64,000 bases of DNA from Skeletonema tropicum (taxonomy: Eukaryota > Bacillariophyta > Thalassiosirophyceae > Thalassiosirales > Thalassiosiraceae). Made by a program: the position numbers and the translations under genes. The notes beneath the pieces were generated by a model. The model did no database searches and had not been told where the DNA came from. It saw nothing but the letters and a program-made list of their open reading frames with translations. Within the stretch, counting starts at the first letter, position 1. The number at the start of each line of letters is the position of its first letter. Positions 51,757 to 64,000 of the stretch are shown one piece after another. The stretch spans positions 1,054,001-1,118,000 of the forward strand of contig CM074136.1 in NCBI GenBank assembly GCA_037178625.1, in the 5' to 3' direction.

Positions 51757-51785
51757 ATTAAATTATATAGAATAACTTAATAATA
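51757..51785. other. 29-bp spacer at the centre of the giant inverted repeat
   Basis: AT-only or nearly so, between tttctgttat and ataacagaaa. Confidence 0.85.
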
Positions 51786-52126
51786 ATAACAGAAATTTTA
51801 AAGTATGTTCACATTAGCTCGGTGTCATTCTTCTCCCAGAACGAAAATAACTAGCCATGTGGCTGTTGCAGGCTTTTTGTCCTAAAAGTCACAGTTCAAG
51901 TGGTTGATAAACTTTTTTATAATAGAAATGTGTATTTGTTCATTGACTGGAATCTGCATCCTCCGTTAGCTGCATTTTCTCTGTCCTCGTATCTCTATCT
52001 CGTAAGCATCTAGCACAACTCTCTCGAGGGAACGTCGGCCACATCAACATCAGATGGATATATTCTTACATACCAGCAAAGGCGAATAGATGAATTGGCA
52101 AGGTGGGTCTCTCCTTCATATCTTCT

Positions 52127-52355
52127 CTACAATTGAAAGAAGTCGGTGGCCACCCGTGTTGTCGAAGCGGCAAGCTGATCAAGTGAAATCATTTCCTCGC
52201 TCTCAGTTTCCGTCCAATATTCAGCCTGGTTTACAAGTTGCATCCAAGACTGGCTGCAACGAGCTGGGTACATTTGGATATTGTGACTTTAGTCGCTTTC
52301 TCTTCTTGGAAGGCAGACTTGTAAACGAATCACCCTCTGTTTTTTTTTTTTTTTT

Positions 52356-52388
<33 letters not shown>

Positions 52389-53301
52389 AGCTTCAAAGAA
52401 GGAATCCTTGTTGCCAGCAAAACCCATATAAGGAGCGTCTGTCTCAATCATTAATCTTCTATCTGTCCAATGGTATGATGCCTTCACGTAAGCATTTGCA
52501 GACCTCATCACTGTCTTTCTTGAGAATGTAACCTGACACGCTGATATAATATCCTCGTTTCATATACTCGACGCCATTCAGAAACAGTTCCTGTGTAGCA
52601 AGTGCACAATTATCTTGGGATTGTTTGCCTTCATGCCTTTCAATTGCTTCGTCTATGCATTTTAGTGTATCTTGAAAGGCCAATCTTTCATGAAGGAATA
52701 TCGGGAGTCCAAATTCGAATGCAAGATCCAACTGAGATTGAAAAATCCATTTGACCTGAAATTTTTTGTCAGGAAATCCTTCTGAAAAATCCAAGCCAGT
52801 CTCCCCAATGCAAACTGATGATTCCATTGTTCTTTGTATCAATTTAACATCGATCGCAACCTATCAAGATTTTTCTGGAGTGAAGAGAGCCTCTATCTCT
52901 GAAACATAGGATGCACTCCAACCGATGTTTTTATCTGTATATTATTTCTATCTCTGCTTGTGCAACTTTGTAACAAATGAACAGTCTGTTCAGATTCCTC
53001 TAGTGAGGACGAAGGCGAAATCATGGCCTTAATAGATTGCGTAGATGGATGATGAAGGATCTTGAAAGGTGCTTGTATCTTATCATCAACATCAATCGTT
53101 GAAGCATCCATCATTGATATCAAGTCCTTGTGAAGAAGATTAACAGTCGACGTCGACTAAAATCTTCGCTGGTAGCGGTAGAGGACATCATAGCTAGGCG
53201 CCGTGCGGTGAATGCTGGCAAGTTAGATTACCAAATGCTGCAACACGGTGCGAGTAGGCGAAGTATGCTGCCGGCAGTGACGAACTCAGTAGCCTCCTCA
53301 T
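52127..53301 (-). pseudogene. Mirror copy of the TatD gene, frameshifted
   Basis: Reverse-complement copy of 49814-50920. At least five frame changes are visible between fragments such as SVCIGETGLDFSEGF, KWIFQSQ and MIETDAPYMGFAGNKDSFFE, plus the homopolymer insertion at 52340-52388. Most likely low-quality sequence of the same gene and not a true pseudogene. Confidence 0.85.
52340..52388. repeat. Homopolymer insertion (T15, gt, C32)
   Basis: Inside the mirror TatD copy, a run of 15 T (52340-52354), then gt, then 32 C (52357-52388) replaces the few bases between caccct and cagctt of the left arm. Looks like a sequencing or consensus artefact. Confidence 0.85.
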
Positions 53302-53594
53302 TGCGGCGGAAGAATGTGTGATGTGTTTGGCGTGTTGTGAGGGGAGAGCGAGGGGAGCGCCACCGTGTAGGTGAGATGTTCGAGTTTCGAGTAAGAAAGA
53401 AAGCGAGAGCAACGCAAGAAAAAAGGTCTCGAATGATTTTTTCCAAAAAAATGTCCACACAAACAACAAACAAACAACTTGCCAAGATCCAAGATATGGT
53501 AGATACTTTAGATATCCACACGCCCACCGCGTCCATATGCTCTACCATAATAATATCGTAGAGCGGCAGTCCACAAAGCTGTAAGTTGAAGAAG

Positions 53595-54576
53595 ATGAGG
53601 AGACCAACTTATTTCAACAACACCGAGAGCGATAATTTCATCTTGCCATCATCGTTCGGCGGTGAAAACATTGAAGCGACTCAAAATAGTTCCAAACAAT
53701 CCGACATCTCGATCAATAAATCGGCCCTTCTCACGGCGGCAAAGGTAGCAGGTGCCACCTTCATTGGATATCAAATCGTACTGATGGTCCAGCCGAATGA
53801 TGCCAAATTCTGGAAGGATAATAAGCCTGCTACATCTACGTTGAAGCAAATTTACGAATCACGTAATTGCGGTTCACAGATGATCACCAGTAGTAAGACA
53901 CTGTACTTCGAAGCGTGGTGGGGTAAATTCTACAAAAACGTGGAAGAAGAATGGTGGGAAGGGTGATCCCGACTTTATTACATCGGAGGCTCCTTCTGAT
54001 TTTGTCCCGCCTACCGAACCAAAACAGACAAATGATGAGACGGGGCGTGGAGTATTTGCCAACCAGAGACATCAAGAAGGGGGAGATGATTTATGGGAAG
54101 ACAAACAAATTTGGCGTATTTTTCGAGTGGTTACTACTTTCAAAAAACTTTTTGAAGGACTTGAAATCAAATGAAGAAGCATGTGACTTTATAAAGTTTT
54201 CATGGCCACAGAGTAATTTTGGACCGAATGGTGAGTCAGCGATTGTGGCCGTGATGGACTATCATTCAGTCATGAAAGATGGAGGGGAAGCTGTCAACTG
54301 TGGTTGTATCAGAGGCAAACACTGCATGGTGAGTTAGAATGTTTTGCTCTCTGTATGACTTTGGCTGAATAGCAGTCTTAAAATGTATCTTCAACTCGCT
54401 GTACATTACATATGATAACATAATCTCTGTCCCTTCACCGTTTCCAGGTTGACGAATACGCTCTGCGCGATATTAAGAAAGGGGAGCAGATTCATTGCAG
54501 CTACAATGGTGATAGTTCCATGGCTGACGTCATCAATCAAGAGGGCTGGAAAGAGTTTGGGATTGTTGTAGGTTAA
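53595..54576 (+). pseudogene. Mirror copy of the SET-domain gene, frameshifted
   Basis: Starts MRRPTYFNN as in the left copy; frameshifts near 53935 and 54110. The last exon ends GWKEFGIVVG instead of GWKEFGLL because of one extra G. Confidence 0.8.
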
Positions 54577-55039
54577 TGATTTAGGTGTTCAGCTCGGTTG
54601 TTGCTGAATTTGGACCCTTGGTCTTCTTCACCTTCACTTTTTTTTTTGAGTTGACAATTGACATGGGGCAACATCATATTCCTGGCCTGCTGAATTGAGC
54701 TTCGGAGCTTTTATTTGATCTCAAGCACATTTTCATTTCATGATTTGTATATAGATAATAATGTTATAATGCGTACTCAACCACATTCCTTCAATTTCCC
54801 CTCGGGAATATCTTTGGAAGCCACTCCACAACTTATTGCAATGTTGCAATGCAAGGTACTTATGCTTATGGTACAAGAAGACAATCATATTAAAAAGCTT
54901 GCGAATGACGAAATGAGTAGTAGAAATGCACATCAAACTTACACCCTACGCAAAAACTACAACATATTACTTCAAACCAAGCAAACCAAGCACTTCAACA
55001 TTTCCCCTTCCCCCAATAAAAAAAAAATAATCACGCCAT

Positions 55040-55130
55040 TCCGAAGCTAAGCGAGTTTTCCAGCTAACTCCTCAAAGATGTCTACGAACGTACTAGAATC
55101 CTGAGCGCCACTGAATCCATACGGCTGTCC
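55040..55130 (-). repeat. Mirror copy of the DsbA/FrnE 3'-end duplicate
   Basis: Corresponds to 48018-48105, inverted. Confidence 0.75.
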
Positions 55131-55336
55131 CAAAAGTCGCTGTGCACCCTTTCCCTGGCATAGAGGGGGGATGTCCGGCATATCAAACTACCGATGTCAA
55201 CTACAGCTGCAATTGATATATAGGAGGATGATGTGGCCCGATTCACTCAGCGAAAAATTGGTGTGTACTTTCCAACGGGACCAAGACCAAGAGAGACTTT
55301 GCCAACAGGATAGATAAACGTGTCAAGCAGGAGACG

Positions 55337-56123
55337 ATGCTCTTTACCAGTGTAGATCACGAGACAGGCCTACAGAGCGATGATGGCTCAGATAATGCAA
55401 GTGTAGTAGCAGAAAATCCTCGTCATGGCATTGGAACTGGAATGCAAGTCAAAGTATATCGGGCTGCTGTAGTGTTGGCATTGGTTGTCGCTGGGACAGG
55501 AATTGGCATCTGGGAGAGTAAGAATCTATATGTAACAGAAATTTTAAAGTACGTCTGGGTGGGCCCTCAAGAGGCGACATTATCTACGCTAAGTGATAAC
55601 GAACATGTGCTGCTGTGCTGCAGTAGCTATTATTTCCCAGATCGCACCCTGGGAGAGTGAGAATCAAAAGATCAAGTCAAAACAAACTGCTGCCATCATG
55701 GGCAAGTCCTCCAAAGAAACCAAATCCTTCCAAAGAGCCGCATAAGTCGAAATCGCCGAAAGCACCATCCTCGGACTCGGAACCTTCCTCCCTGCCTTCG
55801 GCCATACCCTCAATGAACCCTTCTGTCTCACAGCTACCTGCCTTCCTGCCTTCAAATGATCCATCTGCCCAACCGTCGGATAATCCTATCACCTACAGAA
55901 CTTGGAGTTGAATGGAAACAGCCAGCAGGTGTCCCCAAGAAGAACACTGGAGGCGAATCATCACGAAAGAAGAAGCCCAAGATTGAGGGCACCTTCTCAC
56001 GATGAGGAAGACCACAAACTAGCTGCAGCTGAGTTGGATGTCAAGGCGGAATTGCCTCCGCTTGCCGCCAATGCTCTATGTTCCTGTTCTGCCCTCAACT
56101 CATCTTCCTCAAGTCGACGATGG
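55337..56123 (+). pseudogene. Mirror copy of the PSxxPS membrane protein gene
   Basis: Exon 1 (55337-55517) is intact here with the full membrane helix, while exon 2 (from 55641) has insertions near 55727 and 55893. The two arms combined give the complete gene. Confidence 0.8.
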
Positions 56124-56566
56124 TGAAAGTACTATGATCTAACTTGCTCATGCTCATGGTTCTTTTCTTGCTATGATTGTTGGACTTTTGAATTGAATGG
56201 CCAAATCATTCAGAGTCTTTCTTTTCTCTTTTGTTTTCATCGATCAAGCAGGATAGTCTATCTTCCTTGCATACATTCATAATATTAATATTCAAACTTA
56301 ATGGTGCTGTTTTCCAATACATCAACTACAGCAAAAGAAGAACAATAATTGTCTTGCTCTCAAAAGTGAGTATAGCAAGTGTGCACAACTCATCTCGTCA
56401 TTCGCAAGCGATAATAATATGATTGTCTTCTGTACGTTACTTGCATTGGTAAGAAGGGCAATGCACATCATACTTACACCCTACGTAAAACACCACCACA
56501 TCTCAGTCCAATCATTAAGCAAACCAAGCACTTCAAACATTATTTCCTCTTTTCCACACATCATTC

Positions 56567-57506
56567 CTAAGCGAAATTTCCAGCTAACTCCTCAAAGATG
56601 TCTACGAACGTACTAGAATCTTGAGCACCACTGAATCCATACGGCTGTCCCAAATAACTCTCCTCTCCATCAAAAACTGCACCAATCACAAAGAAAGGCA
56701 CACCTTGTATCTTATACCTTCGTCTTCCCGTCTGAATATCCTTCATGACGTCCTTCGCCCCTACGTTGTTTTCCAAATGCAATTTCAATCGTTCACCTCA
56801 CTTGCTGATACACCCAAACGTTCCGTCCCAATGCTCACCAGAGTGTCTACAAGTGAAAACATTTTCACCACGTTCATACATGGCATCAAAGATGGCAGCA
56901 TTACATTCCGACGTAGTTGGTTTACTTTTCTACCCTCCTTGCAGGATTTGTCACATAGGCAATCAACTGATGTGCCCTTAGAGTGTTAGGCCATGTCTTC
57001 CAATTGGAAAAGTTGGCACCAAACCTTGCCGCCCTACGAATACGTTTCAATCCATGCGTCAACCGCTGCTGCCCCACCTTCGGATGTTGTAGGCTTCGAA
57101 TTCTTCTCCGTCCTATTTTCGTGTTGGGATCGTATGATGTAAGGGTACTTGTGCCACTCTATTGAGAGTGGCGGAGACGATGACGAGGCAGTTGATTGCG
57201 AGGCAAACGATTCAATTGCTGCATTTAATTTCTTTTGCCCCACGTTAGCACCACTGTCAATGAATTTGTACGATACGGAAGAAATATGGCAGAAGATATA
57301 TCATTTACTTCGGATTGTTTGAAGGCGAGAAAAATCAGCGCATACTCGATACCGACACAACTTTTTCCACTTACCGGTCAGGCGAGATCGGAAAAGACTG
57401 TGACGGAGATCTTTTTCGACGTGCTCATGGCGTGGGTGTTGCTTGGTTTAGTAAAAGAGTAGAAGGGGCCGCTGCTGCTTTTGACAGATGTCTTCATCTT
57501 CATCAT
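56567..57506 (-). pseudogene. Mirror copy of the predicted selenoprotein gene, frameshifted
   Basis: Exon 2 56567-57253 with several indels, exon 1 57375-57506. The TGA (57378-57380 on the minus strand) and both splice sites are the same as at 45809, so two assembled sequences agree on the in-frame TGA. Confidence 0.85.
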
Positions 57507-57981
57507 CTTCTTTGATTTTGTTCTTATAGGGTTCTTGGCCCTTGGCAGGCCCTTGGCCCCGCCAGGGAAGGATCCGGGACAATCCGGGATCTGTTTTCTC
57601 TGCTTACTTCTAAATACCAGTACTTTACTCCCTTGCTATCGCTCGTACAGTACGTAATCGTGCGGTGCCCACGTACATACTTACATTTTCGTCAAAAATG
57701 CAATTTTTAGCTCTACCATGAGGAATCAGTACAACACTGTTTCTCAATCATCATCTCTCACTCGAATTTTTTGATCATTTACGGCGCACACTTAAACCAA
57801 CGCGCAGCCGAACCTGTGAAACTACCGTCACATCGTACTCACATTTTCATCATCGTTCACGGAGCAGACCATATAACGAGAGGACGCCAAGCTCTATAAA
57901 ACATCTCTTTCATTACACTGATCTGCAGTGTATTCATAACAAGTGCACTCCGAAAGGTAGAGGAACCTAATCACATCGAAG

Positions 57982-58694
57982 ATGAGCAGGTCAATTATGG
58001 GTCGAAGCAAAAAGAAGTCGTATTCGAAGAGGCAGAGAAAGGAAGAAGTTTTTTTGTCCATGAGGACGAAGATACTGCCTCTACTGAGGACACCGAATCT
58101 GAACTAACGGAGGAGACACCACTTGTTGAAAAAGAATGCCAGAAATCAACGTAAGGCAGATACGAAAAACACAAAAAGCCTACCACGTTATTGTCTGATT
58201 TGAGTTTAATGTGCCATGGATGCTGCGGAGCCATGGAAGTAATGGAGTCTGCCGAAGATGAGGAGGACTTGTTTGCCGATGATGAGAATATAGCTCAGTA
58301 AGTTTGGGCATTCCATCATGCACAAGGCGGGATTTGCCCCCGCCCGTCAAAATTATCCGGTGTACACCAGTTGATGATGATACAGTGATTACTACACCCA
58401 AGGTCCTGATCGAGTTGGCGAAGCAATATGATAAAGAGCGGTTCTGGGTGTCTAACACAGAGCCAAATGATGAACGGATGTTATAAAGTACAGTGGCCAC
58501 AACTAGAACTACCACTTTCCTCAATGACCTCTATAAGTAAGAGGTTAATACCGAGCATCTCCCTTCCGAGCGGAAGATCCAGGGCGAGCAAGAGCGTTAA
58601 AAGCGTGAGATCCAGGAAGCCCAAGAAGAGTAAGGATTCCGGTGAAAGAATCAAGAAGCCCCAAAGAGTGTCGGAGGGCCGATTTGAGATATAA
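57982..58694 (+). pseudogene. Mirror copy of the unknown 231-aa gene, frameshifted
   Basis: Begins MSRSIMGRSKKK and ends with the same basic tail, but breaks at least four times (for example near 58050, 58135, 58290 and 58470). Confidence 0.8.
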
Positions 58695-60337
58695 CACATG
58701 ATATCTGAGTAGTGTCTGCATCATGCGTTGGTGATGGTTTGTTGTTGCTGCACGATAAAATGTTGCGCAATCAGTAGAAGTCTCATGTTGGCAGTAGATG
58801 GTAAGGATGGGTATATTTTATTTTGATACACCACACTTGCGCAGGGGAGGCAATGTTGGCAAATGTTGAAAAGAAAAGATCGTTCTCATAAATTATAGAT
58901 GTTCTAGGATAACTTGGTAATATATATGTTTGTGGAATTAAGACTGTGATGACTACATTCAAACTCTTTGATCAACACATGTAGAAAATTATCATTTTTG
59001 CACTACTTGAATCGCTTTTTTTTTAAAGAGATTCGCATAAATATCTACCCCGACCTATCCCAAGATCACGAGTGTTGGGGGAAGCAGCCACTGACAAACA
59101 CAATTTGGCATGCACCACCTGCCTTGCATCGGTATATCTCTTTTTAAAGGGCCTACAGCAATACTAGAATGCTTCTAAATGAGACTCTAGAGCTAGAAAC
59201 TTTCATCTGTCGCTGCCATTATATCAAAAACTGCTAGCTCTCTTCAGGATGTGTCAATTCCTGTGCCACTTTTACCTCAAGGGCGAACTTATATCGTGTC
59301 ACCTCAAACAAAATCCAATCGTAGCCCAAACTATCTCAATGTCTTATGTCGCATAGTCGATGCTGGTAAGTAGGTGCATGGATCTTCAAAAGGGCTGCCT
59401 TGGGCGTCAACATACGTGTCTGAGCCAGTCTCAAATCCAAGGAAAACTTTTGATTTTGCAGTTCTAATTCGTTGCCTTTTATCTACTTGAACTTACGTAG
59501 TTTGAGGTCTTGATAGGTACGACGACACAAGAGACTGAGCTGTTGCTCCACCTGATAATTGCAGTCAACAGGCCTGAAGCCACTCAAGCGTTCATTTGAT
59601 CACACCTTGCCCCATCATCGATGCCCACAGGTTCGTGAGTCTATTTATTACGGGTAACAGCCTAAACTAACTCAATATGCTGTTGATCACCATACCACTT
59701 CGTGGTTAATTAACCCAATGCCAAAGGCTACGTTCTTAGTCTTAGACAAAAAGAGAATAACGCTGGCCGCTGTCGCTACCCTAGTGACAGGGCAGGGATA
59801 CTTGTAATCCCATTGAGCGAGAGAAGATAGAAGAAAGAAGAAACGTCCAGCATACTCATATGTCTCCCAACGTCATCATATAATGATAAATTTTTTCTGG
59901 TGCCTTTTGTTGCTGACACTACCTACTCCAACGGTCAAACACTTACTTCTATATGTAGCGACGAGGTTTTCACGAGCGCTAACAGTTGAGTTTGGCAATT
60001 TTTTGCTTTTACTACTTGCTTTCATGTTGAAAACGAAGAAGAATGAGCACCTTTTGTCACTTCGGCGACATGTGACAGTAAGTTTCTTGTGAAGGGGAAA
60101 GTGTTTGATCGTTAAAATCCAAAATATCCCTTGCAACAGAAGCCAACCATGACCATGGGAATTGGAACCACGATCGAGGCAACCATACAGGCACAAGCAA
60201 CGATCAACGTCACTCATCCATCTAAACAACAGAGGAGAAAATTATAGAAAATTATAAAAAAGACAAGCGAATCCAAAAAACTGAACCAGTACTTCGAACT
60301 TTACTTGCATTAATCAAAACTTAACGTAAAAAAAAAA
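58695..60337. other. Mirror of the intergenic region 42929-44534
   Basis: Same sequence inverted with indels. No gene is supported. Confidence 0.5.
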
Positions 60338-61753
60338 ATGGAGAGCAATCAAGCCTTCGGATGGCTAGTTTGAAAGTCGCAGTATCCGCCCTCCTCCCAA
60401 CATCCAACACCACAAATTGAGGGATGCAATGATATTTCCGTTCTAGTTGATGGAGTAATAGCGTGATTTTGAACGCTATTGTCTGCAGTAGCATCATCTA
60501 ATGGGTCATCCACCACTGATAATAACGACAGCACAAAAGACAATCTTACCGCACGTCTAGATCGAATTAAAACACTGTTATATGAAGAACGGTTCCGCCT
60601 CTTCCGCGGCAGTGACGAATAATAATGGACAAATCAATCTTAATTGGGGACTCCGGGGGTGGCTACCGAGGTATTTAAATCATTTACTGCATCGAATACT
60701 ACGAATGATGCGAAAACAACCACAACACGGAACAACAAGACTTGCTACCAAAATTACTCCAAAATCTCCCCTCGTTACCCTTTGAAGCACGAAAATCCAT
60801 CTCGGCTATATTCAACTACCTCCTAGTCTGCGGTCTAGACGGTGTAGACGCCATACAATTCGCCAGTGTCTCTACCGCCTTTGCATCCCTATGTATTGGA
60901 ACGTGCCCCAATAATCATTGGGACATTTGTCCATTGTCACGATTGTAAGAATCAGGGCAAAAGTTGAGGGTGGGAGTGGTGAGGCGGGGGTGACAATGGT
61001 GTGGATATTACATTGTTATGTGGGTCGATGTTTTGCGATCGTCATTGCGACATGCGTCGATTTATCAATGGGTGTTGGAGGATGCCAATTGTGAACTATT
61101 GGTGTATCCATTTTTAGATCAGTTATGTCCATGATCCGAATTTTGATGTGAGTAGTGATGCATTGGAGACCGGTTGCGGGTCATGTTTACGGGGTTGGCG
61201 GCTCCTTCTGGAGGAGGAGGAGGTAGCGGTGGTAGTGGTAGTGGTGGTGGTGTCGATCATGGCTACAATGATGATACCGACACAGCCCATGAAGAGTACA
61301 AACAACAAATGGAGGCAATTGCTGCCGAATTCTTGGAACGGACCTATGATCCAATCATTATGGATCGGATGAATCAAAAGTGCATCTCCTCCAATGCCCA
61401 ACTACATGACACGACGAATGTCATTGCAATTGCTCTCCAAAATATTATTGAACCGAACCAATTTCAATGTCATGATGAAGTATATCTCCTCCTCACAGAA
61501 CTTAGTTACGATATTATGTTTATTGCGTGATCCCTCACCGCATATTACATTGGATGCATTCCAAGTGTTCAAGATATTTGTGGCGAATCCTGGAAAGCCA
61601 CCGGAGGTGGTGAAGATATTGTTTGATAATAAGGTTAAATTGATCAAGTATTTGAGTGGGTTGCATAAGGAGAGGGAGGGGAGTGATGAGCAGTTTAGAG
61701 ATGAGAAGGGGTTGGTGATTGCTACTTTGGAGGGGTTAGAGTTGGAGTCGTGA
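60338..61753 (+). pseudogene. Mirror copy of the Mo25 gene
   Basis: The first two thirds carry many indels, but from 61394 to the stop at 61753 the frame is intact through SSSQNLVTILCLLRDPSPHI into DAFQVFKIFVANPGK, exactly where the left copy is broken. Confidence 0.85.
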
Positions 61754-62353
61754 TGTGTATGGTAGGCTATGTAGGATGAAATGATTGCTAAGTTTGAGTG
61801 TACCCTTCGGTTAGGCAGGCATTATTGAGAGCTCTTCTGTCGTGTTTAGTAGAGGGGAAATGACTATATTCTCTCGAGAGAGCATACTGACGTCGAGTCT
61901 ATTGGATATGGTACACTGTCTAATGGATAAAACCAGACATGAACTGTTCATAACGTCTTCACACGTTTCTCGGATACGCCATAATGAGACCTCTCATTCG
62001 ATTAGTATATTGTGGGAAGCTTCTTCGTAGCACAGGTAGGTCCTCTAGTAGGTCGTGCCAGACTTGCTTAGTTGCATGTTGCATTCCAACACAACGTATG
62101 GGGGCTTTTGGGCAGAAGCAAAACTTATACTACGACGACGAGCATAAGCAGTTGCATATCGAAGACAGCAAATCAACGGTAAGAAGTTGGAGAGTCAGAC
62201 TACAATAGCCTCGAAAGCTAAGGTAAGTAGGTCTGCTCTGGAGGATGCTAATCTCGTGGCGAGCCGATCAAGAGTGGTCGTGGAAATATTAACATTACTT
62301 TTACGCTTTGGCTTCATCTGCATCGAAAACTCCTACATTTCATCTCGACATTT

Positions 62354-62791
62354 CTAACTCTTGTAGCAAAGAATCCCAACCTTTCCATAATACAAATGCA
62401 TAAGATACGTTTGCTGGCAGCTAATATCAAACCCAAACCCTTCTCCAACAGCGCATTGCCAAGATGGACCAAACTTTTTGTCAAGCGAATTCTTAATGAG
62501 AGCCGACGCACTCTCGTAATCGCTGGAGCTTTGGAACTTGTCAATAGCCATCGTCGCGATGTCCACTGCGTCGCTTCCCATTTCGGTTGGCATGTCTGAA
62601 TACTATGGGAAGATGAAGAAGGAATGAGAGAAGTTGCGTGAGAGGAGATGACGTAACAGCGAGGAGAACTTCGTCTGGAGACGTGAACAAGGAACCGGGG
62701 ATGAACTTCATTCACTCACCTTGACCAAAGGCTTCGTCAAATACTTTTTGAACTCTTCCTCATCGAGCTTCTTTGTTGCTGCTGTGTTCAT
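62354..62791 (-). CDS. Mirror copy of the LC8 dynein light chain gene, intact
   Basis: Exons 62791-62720 and 62602-62354; the protein is identical to that of 40488-40925. In this part of the right arm the sequence quality appears as good as in the left arm. Confidence 0.85.
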
Positions 62792-63570
62792 GTTGCTTCT
62801 ACAGTGAGATGCTCTTTCCTTCAAACTGTGGGGCGATCTGTGATCATCATTTTTTTGTAAATATTTTAAAATATTCGTCAAACTCAAACATACACATCAT
62901 ACACATGAACATCGAACACGTTTTCTTTTCCTCTACTATACAATGAGTAACATAATCTAGAGCTCTCTAAAGAGTCTAGAGAGAGAGTGAGAATGACGGC
63001 AACAATTTGTTCGAGCTTCTTCCTTAGCTTGCTTTGTCATTGCTCACTTCCAAGGGCGACTCAACCGGAGTAGCTCCCAATACTGCTAGTCTACTCTCTA
63101 GATTACAGCGAGAGCTACAGCTGAACTTCTTTACCTAGATACAACGCCAAGGATCGCATCGACGATCAAATTCAAATCCCAAGCTCATGCTAGCTGTGTC
63201 TGCGTGATCGTCCAAGATGATGTAAGGATGTGGCGAGAGCGAGGCGAGAGAGATAAGCGGTGCGCCGCTCGCTCATTCAGGCTCAGACAGACGAGAAAAA
63301 GATACACGTCTGCGGTTGCGGCCTTCATTCAAGACCACCCATCTCCTTGCTTTTTGTTCTTCGTTTGGAAAAAAGAAAAAACACACCTACTCTTGATCCT
63401 ACCCTCAGTACAACTGCAACGCAGCTCCCCCAACACATCAACAACGAACACCATAATCAAATCATAGCAACCCTACATCTTCTAACGGTTGCTTCTGCCT
63501 GTCATTTTCGCTTGGGCCACTCTCTCACTTCAAGGTCTACAGAACAACAATCAGACAGAAGAGTCCAAAC

Positions 63571-64000
63571 ATGAGTGAAGTTGCTGATAACAGCATCTCG
63601 AAGAAAGCGATGGCAGCTGCCGCTACATACGTTCGCACAACCGATACATCAACACGGCCAAAGAGTAAAAAGGAATTACGGGCAGAGAAAAAGGCTGCCA
63701 AAAAGGCAGCAGCAAATGAAGGAAGGATACCAAACAAAGAAGAAAAGGCGGCGGAAAAGCATCGCCTCAAGAAGGAGAGACGAAAACAGCAATTAAAGGA
63801 ACGAGAGAAGGCGTTCCAGAGAGAGAAAAGGGAAAGGCAAAAGAAACGCAAAGCAAGAGAACTGCATGCAGTGGGTGGTGGACTAGACCCTGTTTTGGCT
63901 GCGAAACGATTAGAGGAGAAGAAACAGAAAAAGAAACAAAAGAAGGAGCAGAAAGTCGCTAGTGAAGAATCTAACTTCTTTTCCGATATGGTTGTTTTCG
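63571..64000 (+). CDS. Mirror copy of the FKBP gene, 5' part to the window edge
   Basis: ATG at 63571. The frame follows the left copy for 143 codons up to SDMVVF at the edge. No frameshift seen. Confidence 0.85.
   Translation, partial: MSEVADNSISKKAMAAAATYVRTTDTSTRPKSKKELRAEKKAAKKAAANEGRIPNKEEKAAEKHRLKKERRKQQLKEREKAFQREKRERQKKRKARELHAVGGGLDPVLAAKRLEEKKQKKKQKKEQKVASEESNFFSDMVVF

Larger units (their letters stand above)
39282..64000. repeat. Giant inverted repeat (arms about 12.0 and 12.2 kb)
   Basis: The left arm 39282-51756 (including a 500-N gap) and the right arm 51786-64000 are reverse complements along their whole length, separated by a 29-bp spacer. The right arm runs to the window edge, so the repeat may continue. 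The arms differ by many 1-3 base indels and a few substitutions, plus one 50-bp homopolymer insertion. Every gene of the left arm recurs in mirror order on the right. Confidence 0.95.

Overview
The window looks like nuclear DNA of a diatom, probably a centric one. It encodes a fucoxanthin chlorophyll a/c protein with an AAAFAP-type plastid targeting site, a CoDi-like Ty1/copia retrotransposon, short GT-AG introns of about 95-160 bp, and a membrane protein with a PSxxPS-rich tail of the kind common in diatom surface proteins. All calls come from reading the sequence and its translations; no database search was run.

Layout, left to right. 1-6.2 kb: a truncated SAM methyltransferase, an ankyrin-repeat protein, a divergent pair of plastid genes (light-harvesting protein and a small plastid membrane protein) and a DUF4336-like protein. 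6.3-12.8 kb: a mosaic of mobile DNA. It has clusters of a perfect 14-bp palindrome at both outer edges, a 567-aa unknown ORF, and an approximately 3-kb element with 436-449 bp terminal inverted repeats carrying a Ulp1 protease remnant. 13-17.7 kb: an AAAP-family amino acid transporter and a CCR4/Angel-type EEP protein, both needing frameshifts to read through. 18.8-30.3 kb: a TylF-type O-methyltransferase gene split by a copia element with apparently identical 443-bp LTRs and a 5-bp target duplication. The left LTR is itself interrupted by a 4.55-kb element with 22-bp terminal inverted repeats, which contains a 142-bp tandem repeat. 30.5-39.7 kb: a Stowaway-like MITE, a THUMP-type RNA methyltransferase, and a head-to-head pair of related methyltransferases. 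In one of these the methyltransferase is fused to a D-2-hydroxyacid dehydrogenase and a class II aldolase. The promoter between them holds a perfect 33-bp hairpin.

From 39.28 kb to the right edge the window is one inverted repeat with its centre at about 51.77 kb. The left arm carries FKBP, LC8 dynein light chain, Mo25, an unknown basic protein, a DsbA/FrnE-like protein, a PSxxPS membrane protein, a SET protein and TatD. The right arm carries the same genes in reverse with many small indels. A 500-N gap in the left arm corresponds to zero bases in the right arm. I think a fold-back read or haplotig misjoin is the most likely explanation. The two arms nevertheless act as two readings of one locus, and each repairs errors in the other.

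The three biological points I rate highest are: the DsbA/FrnE-like gene, in which splicing places an in-frame TGA exactly at the first Cys of the CPWC active site (a predicted U-P-W-C selenoprotein, present in both arms); the methyltransferase/dehydrogenase/aldolase fusion with its divergent methyltransferase partner; and the transposon-in-retrotransposon-in-gene nest at 18.8-30.3 kb, whose target duplications can be read directly.
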